The notes: a model not told the origin generated them from the letters alone. Positions 47,886 through 60,533 are shown, counted from the stretch's first letter. The stretch: DNA of 64,000 bases from Welwitschia mirabilis (GCA_051453625.1 JBOZIK010000001.1:185855034-185919033); one strand, 5' to 3'. Numbers and translations: made by a program.

Positions 47886-48025
47886 AAATAATTTAATTTG
47901 TAGATCTTAAGAAATTTCCTAATTAAACAACTCATTGGTTACTATGAAGCCAAACCTTATATTTCTTGTTTATGTTAAACTAGTCTTTATGTTATTAAAA
48001 ATATAAAAAAAATAAAAAAAAATAT

Positions 48026-48331
48026 TGTGAGGGGGTTGATGAGGAGAGTTACGAGGTCAATGTTATTTTAGTGTGTTTTATTAAACGTTAATGATATGAA
48101 AAGGGCTAGTCTTTCTTATGGGGTAACTTATTGAAGGCATTTTACATTGTTGCTTGTGAGTTGCGATTTGTACCAAGGGAATGATTTATATTTCTTGTAA
48201 CTACTACCTTGTGATGAATCTAATAGATCTCAATGCTAATTATAGGATGTAGGATAGAAGGTTCCCAAACCTCATTATATTGTTGATTTTATTTCATTAT
48301 ATTTTATTGCTTTATTTTCTTGTTTTATTAT
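48026..48331 (+). repeat. 5' LTR of copia element
   Basis: Begins TGTGAGGGGGTTGATG and ends just before the primer-binding site; about 306 bp. GGATGTAGGATAGAAGGTTC near its end is a common feature of copia U5 regions. No partner LTR seen in the window. Confidence 0.65.
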
Positions 48332-48333
48332 AA

Positions 48334-48344
48334 TAGTATCAGAG
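48334..48344 (+). other. primer-binding site
   Basis: TAGTATCAGAG, one mismatch to TGGTATCAGAG (Met-tRNA complement), followed by TCTAGGTTAG. Confidence 0.8.
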
Positions 48345-48794
48345 TCTAGGTTAGGGCTTGTTGGTGATCTCGATTTCCTTTAAGTGAAGCTTATGAATGA
48401 AGTAAGTGAATTAAGCATAAGCAAAAATCGAAAGTTTAAAATAATAGAGAGATTGGTTAAAGAAGAAAATAATGTTACCTAAGAAACCCTGATGAAAAAT
48501 CTTCTCTACTTGGAAAAAGTTCAAAACTCGAAGAGTGAAGCAAATGCAACTTCTAGATTAATACATGCAAACTGGCTAGAAAGGTATCTAAATAAGAAAT
48601 GGAATAAGAATAATACTTTGATCAAATTCAGGCTTATTTTGAAAATTAGTACTTAATAAATTTAAAGAAATCATAAAAGATCATGTACTTTGGCAAATTA
48701 AATGAGAAATATGACCAAACCACAAGAATAAACAAATATTACATCATCAATAGATTTTTTAAGATTAAGTTAAAAGAAGGAAACCTCTTATTCA

Positions 48795-48990
48795 AGATCG
48801 AATGCCACAATGGTTAAATCTTGAACATACTAAACTCAAGATTTCGAGTTCAAAACTCTGCATTAGCAAGGGTGCATAGTTTGAAAAATTGCATGGGACC
48901 AAGTGCCATTAGGCATTTGTATGGTATATACCTAATTATCAGTTGTTATCCTTGAACAAAATAAATAAATAAATAAAAAGAACCCTGTTA
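48795..48990 (+). repeat. SINE-like element, copy 2 of family
   Basis: A-box TGCCACAATGGTTAAAT, B-box CGAGTTCAAAACTC, then CCAAGTGCCATTAGGCATTT and TATGGTATA, ending in an AAAT-repeat tail at about 48958-48980. Shares its body with 34515-34690. Nested in the copia element. Confidence 0.7.
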
Positions 48991-49869
48991 CGAAGCCATC
49001 TAAATAAGATGAACAGTTTATTTTCTCATATAGATGATTTGAGAATAACTTTAAGATAAGGTCTTAATGTAGTTGTTATTTTTACTCTCTATCTAATACA
49101 TTGTAGACTATTTGTGCTACCTTATTTACTACTTTGAAAACTCTACTTAACATAATCATTTCAAAGTTTTTAGATATGAAAAAGGGTAAAATAGTAAAAT
49201 TTACTACTAAATATCTTACCATTAAGAGGGTTTATTCTCAAAAAAGTGACAAAGAACATGAATTAAAAAAATTAAAGGAATACCTATAAACAAAAATCTT
49301 GAATGCTACTTTTACAAGAAGAAGGAACATGTAAAGAGATATTTTGGGGTGCATAAGAAGAGATTAAAAAATAAGAATCCTACCTGAATAAATTTGAAGA
49401 TTAAGGTAAATTTTAAAGTCATTAGATAGATAGTAAATCCACTTCTATATTTTGGATGAAGGCGATTCCTTTCATATCTATCTAGATTGTATAAGGTTTA
49501 GTCCATATAAATCTTTGAATCTAAATGATTTAAGTTGTATATTAGAAAAAAGTATTGTATTATCACATTGGTATTGTAGTATTATAGAACGAATATGGTT
49601 TAAAGGCCATAACCAAAAACATGAGATATGTTCTGGAGATAATACAGGACTTTCTTTCAGTTTAACAATTTAACAGCCCTAGCTTCAATCTAGTATTTTT
49701 AGAAGATATATGAAAGAATAATAGAGGCATGATAACATTGATAAGTTAAAAAAATAAAGGATTCAAGTGTGTTTTACATGTTAAATATATGAGAAAATAA
49801 TGAGAAATTTTTGTTTTCATAGAGGACCTAAATCTATGAAATAAACATCTTTGGCATATTAGGGTTTTC

Positions 49870-50061
49870 TTTATCAATGTACTTCAAATCAGATAAACAT
49901 ATTCCTATATCTACTAGCATATGTTTAGATTTATATAAAGCATGTGAAGTAGGAAAACATCATTCTTTATTAATGTATTTCAAATCACATAAACTTATTC
50001 CTATATTTGCTAGCATATCCTGAGATCTATATAAAGCATGTAAAGTAGAAAAACATCATTG
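49870..50061 (+). repeat. tandem pair, period 96, in integrase zinc-finger region
   Basis: Two 96-bp copies (49870-49965 and 49966-50061). The period is exactly 32 codons, and both copies translate in one frame to MYFKS...DLYKACxVxKHH, so the integrase HHCC-type segment is duplicated in frame. About 85 percent alike. Confidence 0.85.
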
Positions 50062-50999
50062 ATCTAATATTAAAAATGATGAATATTCTAAAATTAAGGA
50101 AAACTTAGAATTGATATATTCCAATGTTGTTAATCTCTTGAATTCAATCCTTTTTACTAGTTAAAACTATTTTGTAATTTTTTTCAATGATTTTATTTAT
50201 AAAATTTAGATTTAGTCTATCAAATTAAGGGAAAAATAGAAACTCAAATAGGCCTATTAGTCAAGAGGTTATTATATGATAATGAAGGTGAATACATATT
50301 ACATAGAAATATTTCATGTTCACTCTAATCTTAAGATATGATAATAAAATAAGATAGTAGACAACTATGATAAGACCTTACTAGAATGTGTAAGAAGCAT
50401 GATAGATAACTCAAATATTCCTAAGAAATTCCAAGTAAAGGATACTAGTATTATAATCTAGATTATTAATGGATATCCTAATTCAATTTTGGAAAGACAA
50501 ATTAGTAAGATGTTACATAGTGAAAAACCAATTCTTTACTGTCACTTGATAGTTTTTAGTTGTAAAGCCTATGTACATGTGCAATAGTTGCATAAATTAA
50601 AATTGAATAACATGGTATAAAAAATTTATCTTTATTGAATCTAGTGGTGATGATAAAAGATAAATACCTAGTAATCCTCTTAACAAAAAGGCTTATACAT
50701 TTATTTATGTTACATTCAAAGAAGACTATCTCTTATGTCTTCTGTAGAAATAGGATAATTAAGTATGTTAGTAACAACATATAATTATTTGCTATCATAT
50801 GCAAAGTGAACAATAAGAAGAAAAAGAATAGCACAATAATGTATGGATGAAAATGTTAACATAGGCTTCCAACAAGAGTAAGCGGATCTTAAATTCAAAG
50901 ATTCTGATGATCTAGGTAAATGGTTAAAAGAACAAGAGGAACATGATCTATCTTATTATGAAGCTTTCTTCATTAAGTAACAAGATAATTATTTGTAAT

Positions 51000-52289
51000 G
51001 AAATTTGGCTATGATTATATATGTCATTAATATTGTAATTTATAAGATTACCCTAGGAATACAAATCTTGCATGGCTAAATCCAACTTTACAAAAAGTAC
51101 TAGGACTTCCATTTTTAGTATAGTCCCAGTGTTATTATTTTCAAGAGACAGATGACAAAGGCTATTAGTAAAAAAAAGCACAAAAGCAGAAAGTAATAAA
51201 GATTAAAATGATATTTAAAGAGATGGAATTGGAACATGGCATTCAAACTAACTTAACAACATCAAGGAAAAACATAGGTACTTATAATAGAAATATGTAA
51301 TTTTACTTTCAACTCATTTACAATGATATAATCCACTATGATCATGAGTATTTTATTAGTGTAAGCACAAGAACAATGGCATAATATCATCCATCATAGA
51401 TATGAAGGTGATGTAACCAAGCCACCTAGCTTTCATAGAAAGAATGAAATAAGCATGAAAAGTAGTCGTCTTCCAAGATTCATTTAATAAATATTTAGAT
51501 TATGCAAGATAAAATGAAAAACAAAAATCACCAAACTAGATCTTAAAGTAAAATAATGACTCAACCAATCCTAAGTATTAAAAGTATGGCTTTCATATTG
51601 AATATCAAATTAATGCACCAAGAACATGTAGTACTTTATTATTAGAATAAGTAAAGCATACAATTAGAAAATGTACTAATGCTAAACCAAGAAGAATCAT
51701 GCTAGCTTAGTAGCTAGCCCATCCCTAAGGGAGGTTTAGAAAAAACTCATGAACAAATCTCCAATCTCCTTAAGATATCACAATGGGATTACCTCCTTTA
51801 AATGAAGTAAAAAAGGATATTTATATGCCTTGGTTAAGATTTCTAATTAGGGTTTCTAATGCCCAATGGAATCATTTTAAAGAACATCCAAAAGTACATA
51901 AAATAATTATTTAGTCATGCAACTAAATTGAGGGGTTCCTTTTAGAAAATATTCCTCATTCATCTTTTCTTTTTAGAAATTATGGGAATGAATTGTTTGC
52001 ATTAAGAGATCTCAAGAACATAAGTATGGTAGTAATTGCCTCTAAGGAACTAGCACTGCCTAGGACTAGAACCATCATCAATTATGCTCAGCATTGCTCC
52101 ATCTCCTACCATGATGCTCTTGATATCATATTTAATCCATAAAATGACAATGTTTAGGCATATCAATAGTAAAATAGGATTTTCATGGCCTTAAGTGAAA
52201 GAAATGCATAAAACTACCATGATGTTTAATTAAACTTGCTAATAATTCCTTAATTTATTAATATAAATGTTAATTTTTGAGTTTTATCA
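51000..52289 (-). repeat. probable 3' LTR of an Athila/Tat-like gypsy element
   Basis: On the minus strand, TTGCTAAGGGACTAGTAAAA is followed by TTAGGGGGTA and then TGATAAAACTC. This layout (GGGACxAGxAAAA, a G-rich polypurine tract, then an LTR beginning TGATA) is characteristic of the 3' end of plant Athila/Tat gypsy elements. The LTR starts at 52289 and runs leftward; its far end is not defined. A 7-bp-arm inverted repeat (GCTAGCT/AGCTAGC) lies at 51701-51718. Confidence 0.5.
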
Positions 52290-53100
52290 TACCCCCTAAT
52301 TAATATTTTACTAGTCCCTTAGCAAAAAGTGGTTCGAAAAATTAGATAACATGACAAAAATTGCAAATGAATTCAATCAATGATGAAAAGATGAAGGGGT
52401 TATTAGAAAACAATTTGACTAATGTACTTTGAAATTATACTTTTAAGTAAAAGATAGATCATGAAAAGTAAGTACCTAAAGTGTAAATATCACTCCCTTA
52501 AACCAAAGTTGAATTTTATCCTCAGTTTTTAAGATTAACAAGTGAACAAAAATACAATGAGGAATGAATAATGCATGTGCTAATGTGGTCTTAGAATTAG
52601 CTCAGAAAGAAAATAACTAGAAAGAGAAATTTGTCATGCATGACTAGATTAGAAAAGATAAAGTGCAAAGTAATGTAAATGAAAAAGATAAAAAGACATA
52701 ATTGTAGAAGTTTAAAAATAACTAAAATAGGATGGAAAATGAGGAGTGAATGTGATGATTTTGAAATGTAAATATAAAATATGATTTTGAATTAGTTTAT
52801 TTTTGTAACTTTTTAACAGAGACCCAAGTTTTAAAAATACAGAAAATGTGATCAAAAGTATTTAATAAAAATGAAATCAATGATACCATTTAGGGATGCT
52901 AGTGGCATTGAATCTTTAAAAGTTAGGTATTAATTCTTATGTTTCAGAACCTAATAGCTAAATTAAAATATTTAAAGTTATGTAAAAGTTTAGAAGAAAA
53001 TTCAGTTTTTCAGAAATAGAACTTCACATTAATTTTCTAATAAACTCAAAGACTTTACAAAAAATAAAAATGCAAGTAAAATGTAGCTATTACAACTTAA
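52290..53100 (-). other. polypurine tract and 3' non-coding region of gypsy-like element
   Basis: The polypurine tract is the minus-strand AATTAGGGGGT (52301-52291). The rest is AT-rich without coding similarity. Confidence 0.45.
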
Positions 53101-53385
53101 ATATGTAGATGAAGAAGAGTGAGAGAGGTAGACAGTGAGAAAAATTTAGTTCATGGATCTTCTATGAGAATCTAATCTTTCTAGTTTCTCATCCATTTCT
53201 TCTTGCTTTTTAAATATTCCTTTCTATTTATTTCAATTTTCTTCATCTTTTCCTATAATTTTCCAATCAAAATCCTCTTAAGATTTGGGGATTTCCTCTA
53301 GTAAAGTATCACTTAAAATAATAGAGGAATGTCTATGAGTGGTAGAAGGAGGAGTGGAAGAAGGTGGTGAATAAGGGATATGAAA

Positions 53386-53481
53386 AGTTTCACCAATGGA
53401 AGCTTTCCCTTTTCTTCTTGTGGTGGGTGAAGAGTATGAAGAAGGAGGAATATGAGTGGGAGAATTTGTTTTTTTATTCTT
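53386..53481. repeat. gap-flanking direct repeat F, left copy (96 bp)
   Basis: Equal in length to 53582-53677 and abutting the gap, with about four differences. Confidence 0.93.
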
Positions 53482-53581
53482 NNNNNNNNNNNNNNNNNNN
53501 NNNNNNNNNNNNNNNNNNNNNNNNNNNNNNNNNNNNNNNNNNNNNNNNNNNNNNNNNNNNNNNNNNNNNNNNNNNNNNNNN
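53482..53581. other. assembly gap (100 N)
   Basis: Default-length gap with equal 96-bp flanking direct repeats. Confidence 0.99.
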
Positions 53582-53677
53582 AGTTTCACCATTGGAAGCT
53601 TTCCCTTTTCTTCTTATGGTGGGTGAAGAGTATGAAGAAGGAGGAATATGAGTGGGATAATTAGTTTTTTTATTCTT
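53582..53677. repeat. gap-flanking direct repeat F, right copy (96 bp)
   Basis: See the left copy. Confidence 0.93.
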
Positions 53678-54400
53678 TCTCTTAAATTTCTTAAGAACCC
53701 CCTAGAATTCAATCTTGATTCTTTCATTTTACAAGTTGAGTAATCTTTTTAGTGGTAATGGTTTCAATGAAGGTTCTACCCAATACCTCAAAGTCTAAGG
53801 TGTGAAACAAGGCATTATAGATAAAGTTTAAAACAAAGAAAGGGAGAGGAATATTACTGTTAGAACTCATGTTGTTAGTTATAGTAGTACAGATGTATTT
53901 AATAGTAATGAAGGGTTTACTATCTTGGATAATCCTAATCATGTCAAGGTGATAATTATAGGCATCAATTACATGAAATGTGGGCAAGAAATTTTAAATA
54001 GTGAATCTAAAGAATGTAAGTTGGTTTTGATAGAGGTATTTGCAAGGTAGGGCTCCTTCTATATTAGGTGCATAATCAACATTAAGAGTGGCACAACAAT
54101 AGCTAAGGGATTTAGTAAGCATGTAAGGCAAATTATCGTGATGCTCTACTTCTAATAAGCTTCCATCACATTCAAAAAAATAACAAAGAAAGTATGTTGA
54201 ATAGCAGATTGCATTACTTAGGAATCATCTTCATCAGCTATTGCATTCTTGTAGAACTCCAAAATAACCTTTGAAAAGTAAAATCTACCATCCTATTTGA
54301 GCAAATAATGTCAATTCTTTACTTGAATCTTATCAAGGTACAAAGGTAAAAATGAGGTAAGGAATGCTATGAATATGCCTTCTTCTTCCACTTATGATGG

Positions 54401-55080
54401 CCTAAAAAGATAGAATAGAAGAAAAAAAAGGAATGGAAAATGAAATAAAAATGAAGATGGAAGATAATAAGGTAAAAAATGAAGTGAATGAATAATAGTT
54501 AGACTCCTAAAATAAAATGAACCTTACCAATGATGTAAAAACTGAGAAGATAGCTAGAAAGCACTATAAAGAAAATGAAATGCATAAAAGAATAAAGAGA
54601 TGGTAGCACTAGTTAGGCCAAGAAGTGGCATTATCTTAACATGGTAATGCAGCTCAAGTAAACTAGATGAGTGTTGCAATAGCTTTGTGATCATATAAAC
54701 AATAAGTTCTTGGTGTAGTTTGGCTTGGAAATCATAGGTTTTTATAAAAAGTAAGTGAAATAAGGGACATTAGATGAAAAGATCTTATCAATAGTCTAGA
54801 TTCATTTTTCCTTAGATGCAAACATTGATAGAGAAATTAAATCATAGAAAGAATAATGTATTTATTGATGTGATTTTCATAGAAAGAAAAATAAAAGAAT
54901 TGTTGCTTAAAATGGACCATGAAAGTGAGCAGAAATGTGATCAAATGAATGATTGAAATTCAAAACACTACTTTGCATCCTATGAATAAATGAGATAAAA
55001 TTAAAACACAAGCTAATATTCTTTATTTATTTACATAATTTAAGTGGATCCTTTACCAAGACAAAGAAAAGCCTAATTTA
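54401..55080. other. AT-rich sequence, no gene
   Basis: Nothing recognised; possibly further internal sequence of the gypsy-like element. Confidence 0.4.
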
Positions 55081-55365
55081 NNNNNNNNNNNNNNNNNNNN
55101 NNNNNNNNNNNNNNNNNNNNNNNNNNNNNNNNNNNNNNNNNNNNNNNNNNNNNNNNNNNNNNNNNNNNNNNNNNNNNNNNNNNNNNNNNNNNNNNNNNNN
55201 NNNNNNNNNNNNNNNNNNNNNNNNNNNNNNNNNNNNNNNNNNNNNNNNNNNNNNNNNNNNNNNNNNNNNNNNNNNNNNNNNNNNNNNNNNNNNNNNNNNN
55301 NNNNNNNNNNNNNNNNNNNNNNNNNNNNNNNNNNNNNNNNNNNNNNNNNNNNNNNNNNNNNNNNN
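55081..55365. other. assembly gap (285 N)
   Basis: Estimated-length gap. Confidence 0.99.
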
Positions 55366-55717
55366 TTTTTAAAACTCAATTTCATTTCTCCTCTTCTAAT
55401 TATTTTATAAAGAGCTTTCTTATAAGATAAGCACACCACTAGGATTTTCATGAACCCTTAGGCATGGGACCATAATGTATACAAATCTTAGGAATTTCCC
55501 CCTCAATGTGGAAATATGCCCTCTTCTAAGGGAAAATGAAAGTGCTTGGGGAGAAATCTTAGAAATGCAGGCTATAATAAAATATCTAGAAAGGAGTTTT
55601 CTTGTGATAAAACTACTTTGTGAAAGAACTAGTTAATTTACTTATATACACTTAGTAGCAAATAGGCTTATTATGTGCATTACACATCCCATAATGCTAG
55701 GTCAAAACATGTACTAC
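55366..55717. repeat. gap-flanking direct repeat G, left copy
   Basis: Related, at about 85 percent by eye, to about 56088-56446. Both end with GCATTACACATCCCATAATG and CATGTACTAC. The left copy stops exactly at the 55718 gap. Confidence 0.75.
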
Positions 55718-55817
55718 NNNNNNNNNNNNNNNNNNNNNNNNNNNNNNNNNNNNNNNNNNNNNNNNNNNNNNNNNNNNNNNNNNNNNNNNNNNNNNNNNNN
55801 NNNNNNNNNNNNNNNNN
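55718..55817. other. assembly gap (100 N)
   Basis: Default-length gap. Confidence 0.99.
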
Positions 55818-56087
55818 ATGAAATCCGTGTGTTGCACTTTCACGCTAATCTTCAAACTCCATTCTCCAGACTTCATTCTCCCTCCGGCTATGCTTCTGTG
55901 TGCTCTGTAATTGCAGACATCATAAAGAAAACATTAGATAAAGGTCTAGAGATCTATATGAAAGGGAAAATATTCCCATATGAGTTTAGGAGCATAGAGA
56001 AGCCCAACATTTTTTCCCAAATTGCCTTGCAAAGATTTCTAATAGGCACATCTATTAGGAAATAGGAGTGCCAAAAATTAAAAGCAC

Positions 56088-56446
56088 AAGATTTCCAAAA
56101 CATAAATTTTATTTCTTCTCTTTAGTTATTTAAATAAAGAGCTTGCTTAAATAGTCAAGCAAACCACTAGGGTTTTAACGTTTCCCTAGGTGTGGGACCA
56201 TGGTATGTACTAAACTTAGTAATTCCCCCTTCAATAGGGGAATATTCTCTTTTCCAAGGGAAAACTAGAGTTCCTAGGGGAAAATTTTGGAAATGCAATC
56301 TATAATAAAACCTCTAGAAAGGAGTTGTTATGTGAGGGAACTAATTCGTAAAAAAAAGCAGTTAATTTACTACTACATATCCCATAGCAGATACGCTTAT
56401 TATGTGCATTACACATCCCATAATGCTAGGTCAAAACATGTACTAC
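56088..56446. repeat. gap-flanking direct repeat G, right copy
   Basis: Continues past the matching end into three short CACAT(C/T)(T/C)CATA-type iterations up to about 56500. May be part of an LTR of the neighbouring minus-strand copia element, unproven. Confidence 0.7.
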
Positions 56447-57494
56447 ACATTTCATAATACTAGATTATATCTATACTACACATCTCATAGTACTAGGATT
56501 AGGTGTGACTTTACTCAGAGACTCATAAGTTAAATGAAGTCCATGATGTACAAGAAAGAAATGAATTTGACTCAACTCATTGTCAATCCAATCTTGGATT
56601 GGAAATACTAGAATCTCTCTCTCAACCAAGCTATTTTGTAAGGATGTTGATAATTTATTCTATAGTTGGATAGTATATTAGTATAATAATTTCATTCTGT
56701 ATAAGTTCCTTAATTTTGTAGGCCCCAACAAAAAAGTGTTTTATCCTATCATGGTGCACTAGATCTTTCACTATGAAAATTGATGACTAATTATTAATGT
56801 AGAGTTTTGTTTCCTTACTTTATATAGGTATAGTGCTTCTAATAGTTTTCTTAGTAATTTTATTTCTTTACATGTTTCAAATGTAGTAGTATATTTAGAT
56901 TTAACAGAAGATTAATCTATAGTTCTTTGATGCTTTGATTGCCAAGATAGAGATGATGTTCCTAAGAACATGATATACCCTAATGTTAACAATGAAGTAT
57001 CAGTTTCTTCAATAAAATATAAGTTAGAGTATGTATTAAGGATGAATTAAGAGTTTTTTTTTATAGGTAATACATAACTCTCTTGTCTTCTTTAGGTATT
57101 TTAGTACTATTTTTACAATGTTCAGATGAGCAACCCTAGGCACATGAAGATATCTTGACAACACATCAATAACATATAATGTATTTATTTTGGTGTTGAT
57201 TACATAAATTAAACTTTATACTCTACTTTTATATGTCATTTCATTTGTATGTTCTAAGTCTTCATTGGTAGGTATCTTGATATTTTTCTCTAAAGATGTT
57301 AGAGCTTCTTTTGCATCTTTTAGTTTAAATTTCTAAATCAGATCTCTGATATACTTTTTTTGCATTAAAAAGATTTCATCCTTTTGTTGAATAATTTCTA
57401 CACCTAAGTTGAATCTAGCCAATTTGAGATTAAAAATCTTAAATGCCTTACTTAATTTAATTTTTTTTCATTTTAATCCTTCTTCATCACTTCT

Positions 57495-57530
57495 TATTAT
57501 TAGCATATCATCTAGATATACCACTATATA
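57495..57530 (-). pseudogene. reverse-transcriptase YxDD motif (copia)
   Basis: Minus strand reads VVYLDDMLII, with both catalytic Asp codons intact within an otherwise broken frame. Copia reverse transcriptases carry YVDDML or YLDDML here. Confidence 0.85.
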
Positions 57531-60228
57531 CATAAATTTTTATCCATCATACTTGATGAGTAATGTGATATTCACATCTTGATAATCACATAATCTGAAT
57601 CCAATGGAACTTTAATAATTTGCAGTCTTAGTGTACCAAGCTCTTAGTACTTGTTTTAGCCCATATAAACATGTGATTAATTTACACACCTTATGTTCTT
57701 TGTCTTTTTCTTCAAATTCCTTTGATTACATCATGCATATTTCTTCTTTTAAGTCTTCATAGAGAAAGGTAGTCTTTATATCGAATTGATGAAGTTTCCA
57801 TCCTTTTTGTGCTACCAAGATAATCACAGTTCTAATGGTATCCCATTTTTCTATTGAAGCAAAGACTTCATTATAGTTAAGTCCTTTCTTTTGTTATAGC
57901 CCTACAACAAAAAGCTAAGATTTATGTTTCTCAAGGATATTATCCACATCATATTTGTTGTGAAAAATCTATTTTTTAGGTAATGTAATTTGTCCTAATA
58001 TAAGATCTAACAACTCTTCAAGTGTCATTTTCAACAAGGCTATCATATTCTTCTTGTACGGCTTTTATCTAAGAATTATGTTAAATAGAAGTTTTGAATG
58101 AGGTTAGTTCACCATCAAAAGTTAGATGAATCTCCTCATCAACATCATCATCATAATATGTATGTAAGTCATGTCTATTTTTAGTTTTACACTTTTCATC
58201 ATTATAACCATCTTGGAGAGTAGACTATAACCAAGTGCTTCAATGTTGCCTATGGGTAATCTCAGCTTCCTCGATTAAAGAACCTACAGAATTGCTACTA
58301 AAACCATGATTAAGTATGCTTAAGCATCAAATTTCTCAATTCCTATAGGTTTCAAGGAAGCTATACTAATAGATGAAACTAGATTAGGACTAGTAGCTAT
58401 ATCTTCCCTCTTAATGATAGGATATTAAGCATGCAAGATGGTTATTGAGTTGGAGGAAGGATAAAGCTTCAAAAAATCAAGCGAAAAATCATTGTTCAAA
58501 GATCTAAAAAGATATATGACAAGAAATAATAATCTTATGATGCTTTAAAAGATAAACTTGATAATCCTTCTTGTCAGTTAGATATCCCACAATGATGTCA
58601 ACATAATCATGTACTCCAAATTTATCATGATGTTTACATAGAATATGAACATAGGACTTGCATCTAAATATATGAAAGTGGTATAACGTTCACTTGTACC
58701 CATACCATTTCTTATCTGGAGATACTTATTTTTTAGTCTAACAACTAATGCAATTATTAAAATACACAACGGTATTCACTACTTCACCTTAAATATAAGT
58801 CTTATAGCCATTGAAATACATCATGAAATTTACCATATCTATGATTGTGTGATTAAATTACTTGACGATTCCATTTTGATAAGGTGTCTAAGGTAGATCT
58901 TCAAATAATAAATTCCTTTAGAAGTAAAAAAGTCCTTAAACTCCATGGATGTCTATTTGCCATCATTATCTAAGTGGAAACACTTAATCTAAAAATCAGC
59001 TTACTTTTTTACTTTGATTTTGAACTTCTTGAAAATGTCCAAGGACTAAGATTTATACTTGATGAAATATTCCCAAATCATCTGGGAATAATCATCAATA
59101 AAAGATATAAAATAATAAAAACCATGGAGAGTAGAAACTAGCATAGATTCACATAGATCATTATGAATAAGTGGAAGCTTTTGATTGACATGCCACTTAA
59201 TTGGTGCAAACTGTTATCTATTTACTTTATTCATTATACATGCTTCACATTAAGGAAGATCCCATGAAATGAATTGAAGAAGCCAATGGTCATTCTCATG
59301 CATTACATTCATCATGCAAGAAGTAGGATGTTCTAGTTAAGCATGCCATAGTTTTGAGAGAGAGATCTCATCTTAGCACACTATATCTCTTACATATTAA
59401 TACAACCTTGAAGATGAATGAGATTTTCATTCATGTAATCTTTCATAACCATTTTTTGATTGTAATAAGAAATGTCCACTAAGTGCTTCGTCATAGAAAT
59501 TGAGTGATCTTTTCACATGAGAGTGGAAAGAAATAGAATATGTGACCTCAAAGAAGATACATACAAAACATTAGAAAGAGTCTATAGAGGGAGTGATGTC
59601 AAGGTAAGGAAATATTAGAAAGAGTCTATGGATAAAGTGATGTCAAGTTAAGGGTAATGAAATCATAGTCATCCACTAAAACTAGAGTGCTATCTACCAA
59701 ATAAACCTAACTTAGCACTTTGACAAAGTTATTAAAATAATCATGCTGATAAGTCATGTGATGAATAGAACCTATGTTAAGAATCCACGTCTTATTATGA
59801 GGTATGCACTCACTCATACTCATAAAGTCAGAGTTGTCAAAAATTACATGTGACTCAAAATTGTCATCATTAAGGGATTTTGATTCTTTAATAACTACAT
59901 TAGTCTTAGGTGTAGATTTAGTCTTGTCTCAAGTTATTGATAAAAATCTATACTATGACCTTATCTTCCACATCATAGATACTATACTTATTTTTCTTTG
60001 AAGTAGCAATATGTTGAATTAACTTCTTATTTGGCTGAGTTTGATTAGGCTTCTTAGTTGATTATTTTTACAAAGCCTTATCCTTATCATGATGCAATGC
60101 CTTTGGCAAATGAAAGTTCACAGAAGACTGCTTACATTGATGAGAAGATCCATGAGAAAGATAAACTTTAAATGCTACATTAAAGGATGAACATCCTATG
60201 AAGTTTAATTGTATTTCTTTAGTAATAA

Positions 60229-60533
60229 GATTCTTATTAAGTGTGTTAAAGTTCATATTAGGTAGCTGCTTACTTCCATGAAAAGATAGAATGTAGCTAC
60301 AAAGAGCTGGATCCTCTAAACAGCAACAAACCAAGTTGATGTAATGAATGTAAAATTTATCTATTGGGTCTATCTCAGTAACCTTTAGTTTAATATTGTC
60401 ATCTGAACTATGAGCTAATGTATTTTGCCCCTTTCATAATGAAGGTTGTTTATGATCATAATAAGATTAATTAGTTATAGATCATTCTTGACATAAAATA
60501 TATTATGCACAGTACAATAGTCGGTATAACTAG
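60229..60533. repeat. gap-flanking direct repeat H, left copy (305 bp)
   Basis: Equal in length to 60634-60938 and abutting the gap; about 95 percent identical by eye. Lies in gag of the minus-strand copia element. Confidence 0.93.

Larger units (their letters stand above)
45300..47950 (-). mobile_element. LINE, decayed, with assembly duplication
   Basis: Minus-strand translation from the right: DGFFVKFYKNNWDIIGKS, GNLYPKLNHGVILLLPKLGE, VSYKILARCLANRLMTIL and RSGFVKDIFTLIKIV match the reverse-transcriptase start of plant LINEs (DGF...W...IPK...YKIIxKxLANRL...FV.GR). FVDDSSFLIK (about 46700-46730) is the FADD motif C with V in place of A. The C-terminal part near 45880-46070 includes KKILDSIEKI. 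A gap at 47553-47652 with a 233-bp duplication lies in the N-terminal part. Multiple stops; ends approximate. Confidence 0.8.
48026..51000 (+). mobile_element. Ty1/copia element, 5' part, decayed
   Basis: Order on plus: 5' LTR (48026-48331), primer-binding site (48334-48344), gag with a zinc-knuckle remnant (CYFYKKKEHVKRYFGVHKKR, about 49300-49365), protease-like stretch (LDEGDSFHIYLDCIRFSPYK, about 49450-49510), integrase zinc-finger remnant (LDLYKACEVGKHHS, duplicated) and integrase end (TLLECVRSMIDNSNIPKKFQ, then SCKAYVHVQ, about 50370-50590). No reverse transcriptase or 3' LTR was recognised, so it is 3'-truncated. A SINE-like copy sits between the primer-binding site and gag. Confidence 0.75.
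53100..54400 (-). pseudogene. Athila/plant-transposon-type ORF, decayed
   Basis: Minus-strand translation in pieces: VILEFYKNAIADEDDS (near 54260-54220), IKYICTTITNNMSSNSNIPL and PFFVLNFIYNALFHTL (53900-53800), then a Ser/Pro-rich tail (THIPPSSYSSPTTRRKGKAS, near 53450-53400). The EFYxNA start, the helical middle with PLPF and the Ser/Pro tail fit the extra ORF of Athila/SIRE-like elements. Position upstream of the polypurine tract on the same strand agrees. Contains a 100-N gap with a 96-bp duplication. Confidence 0.5.
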
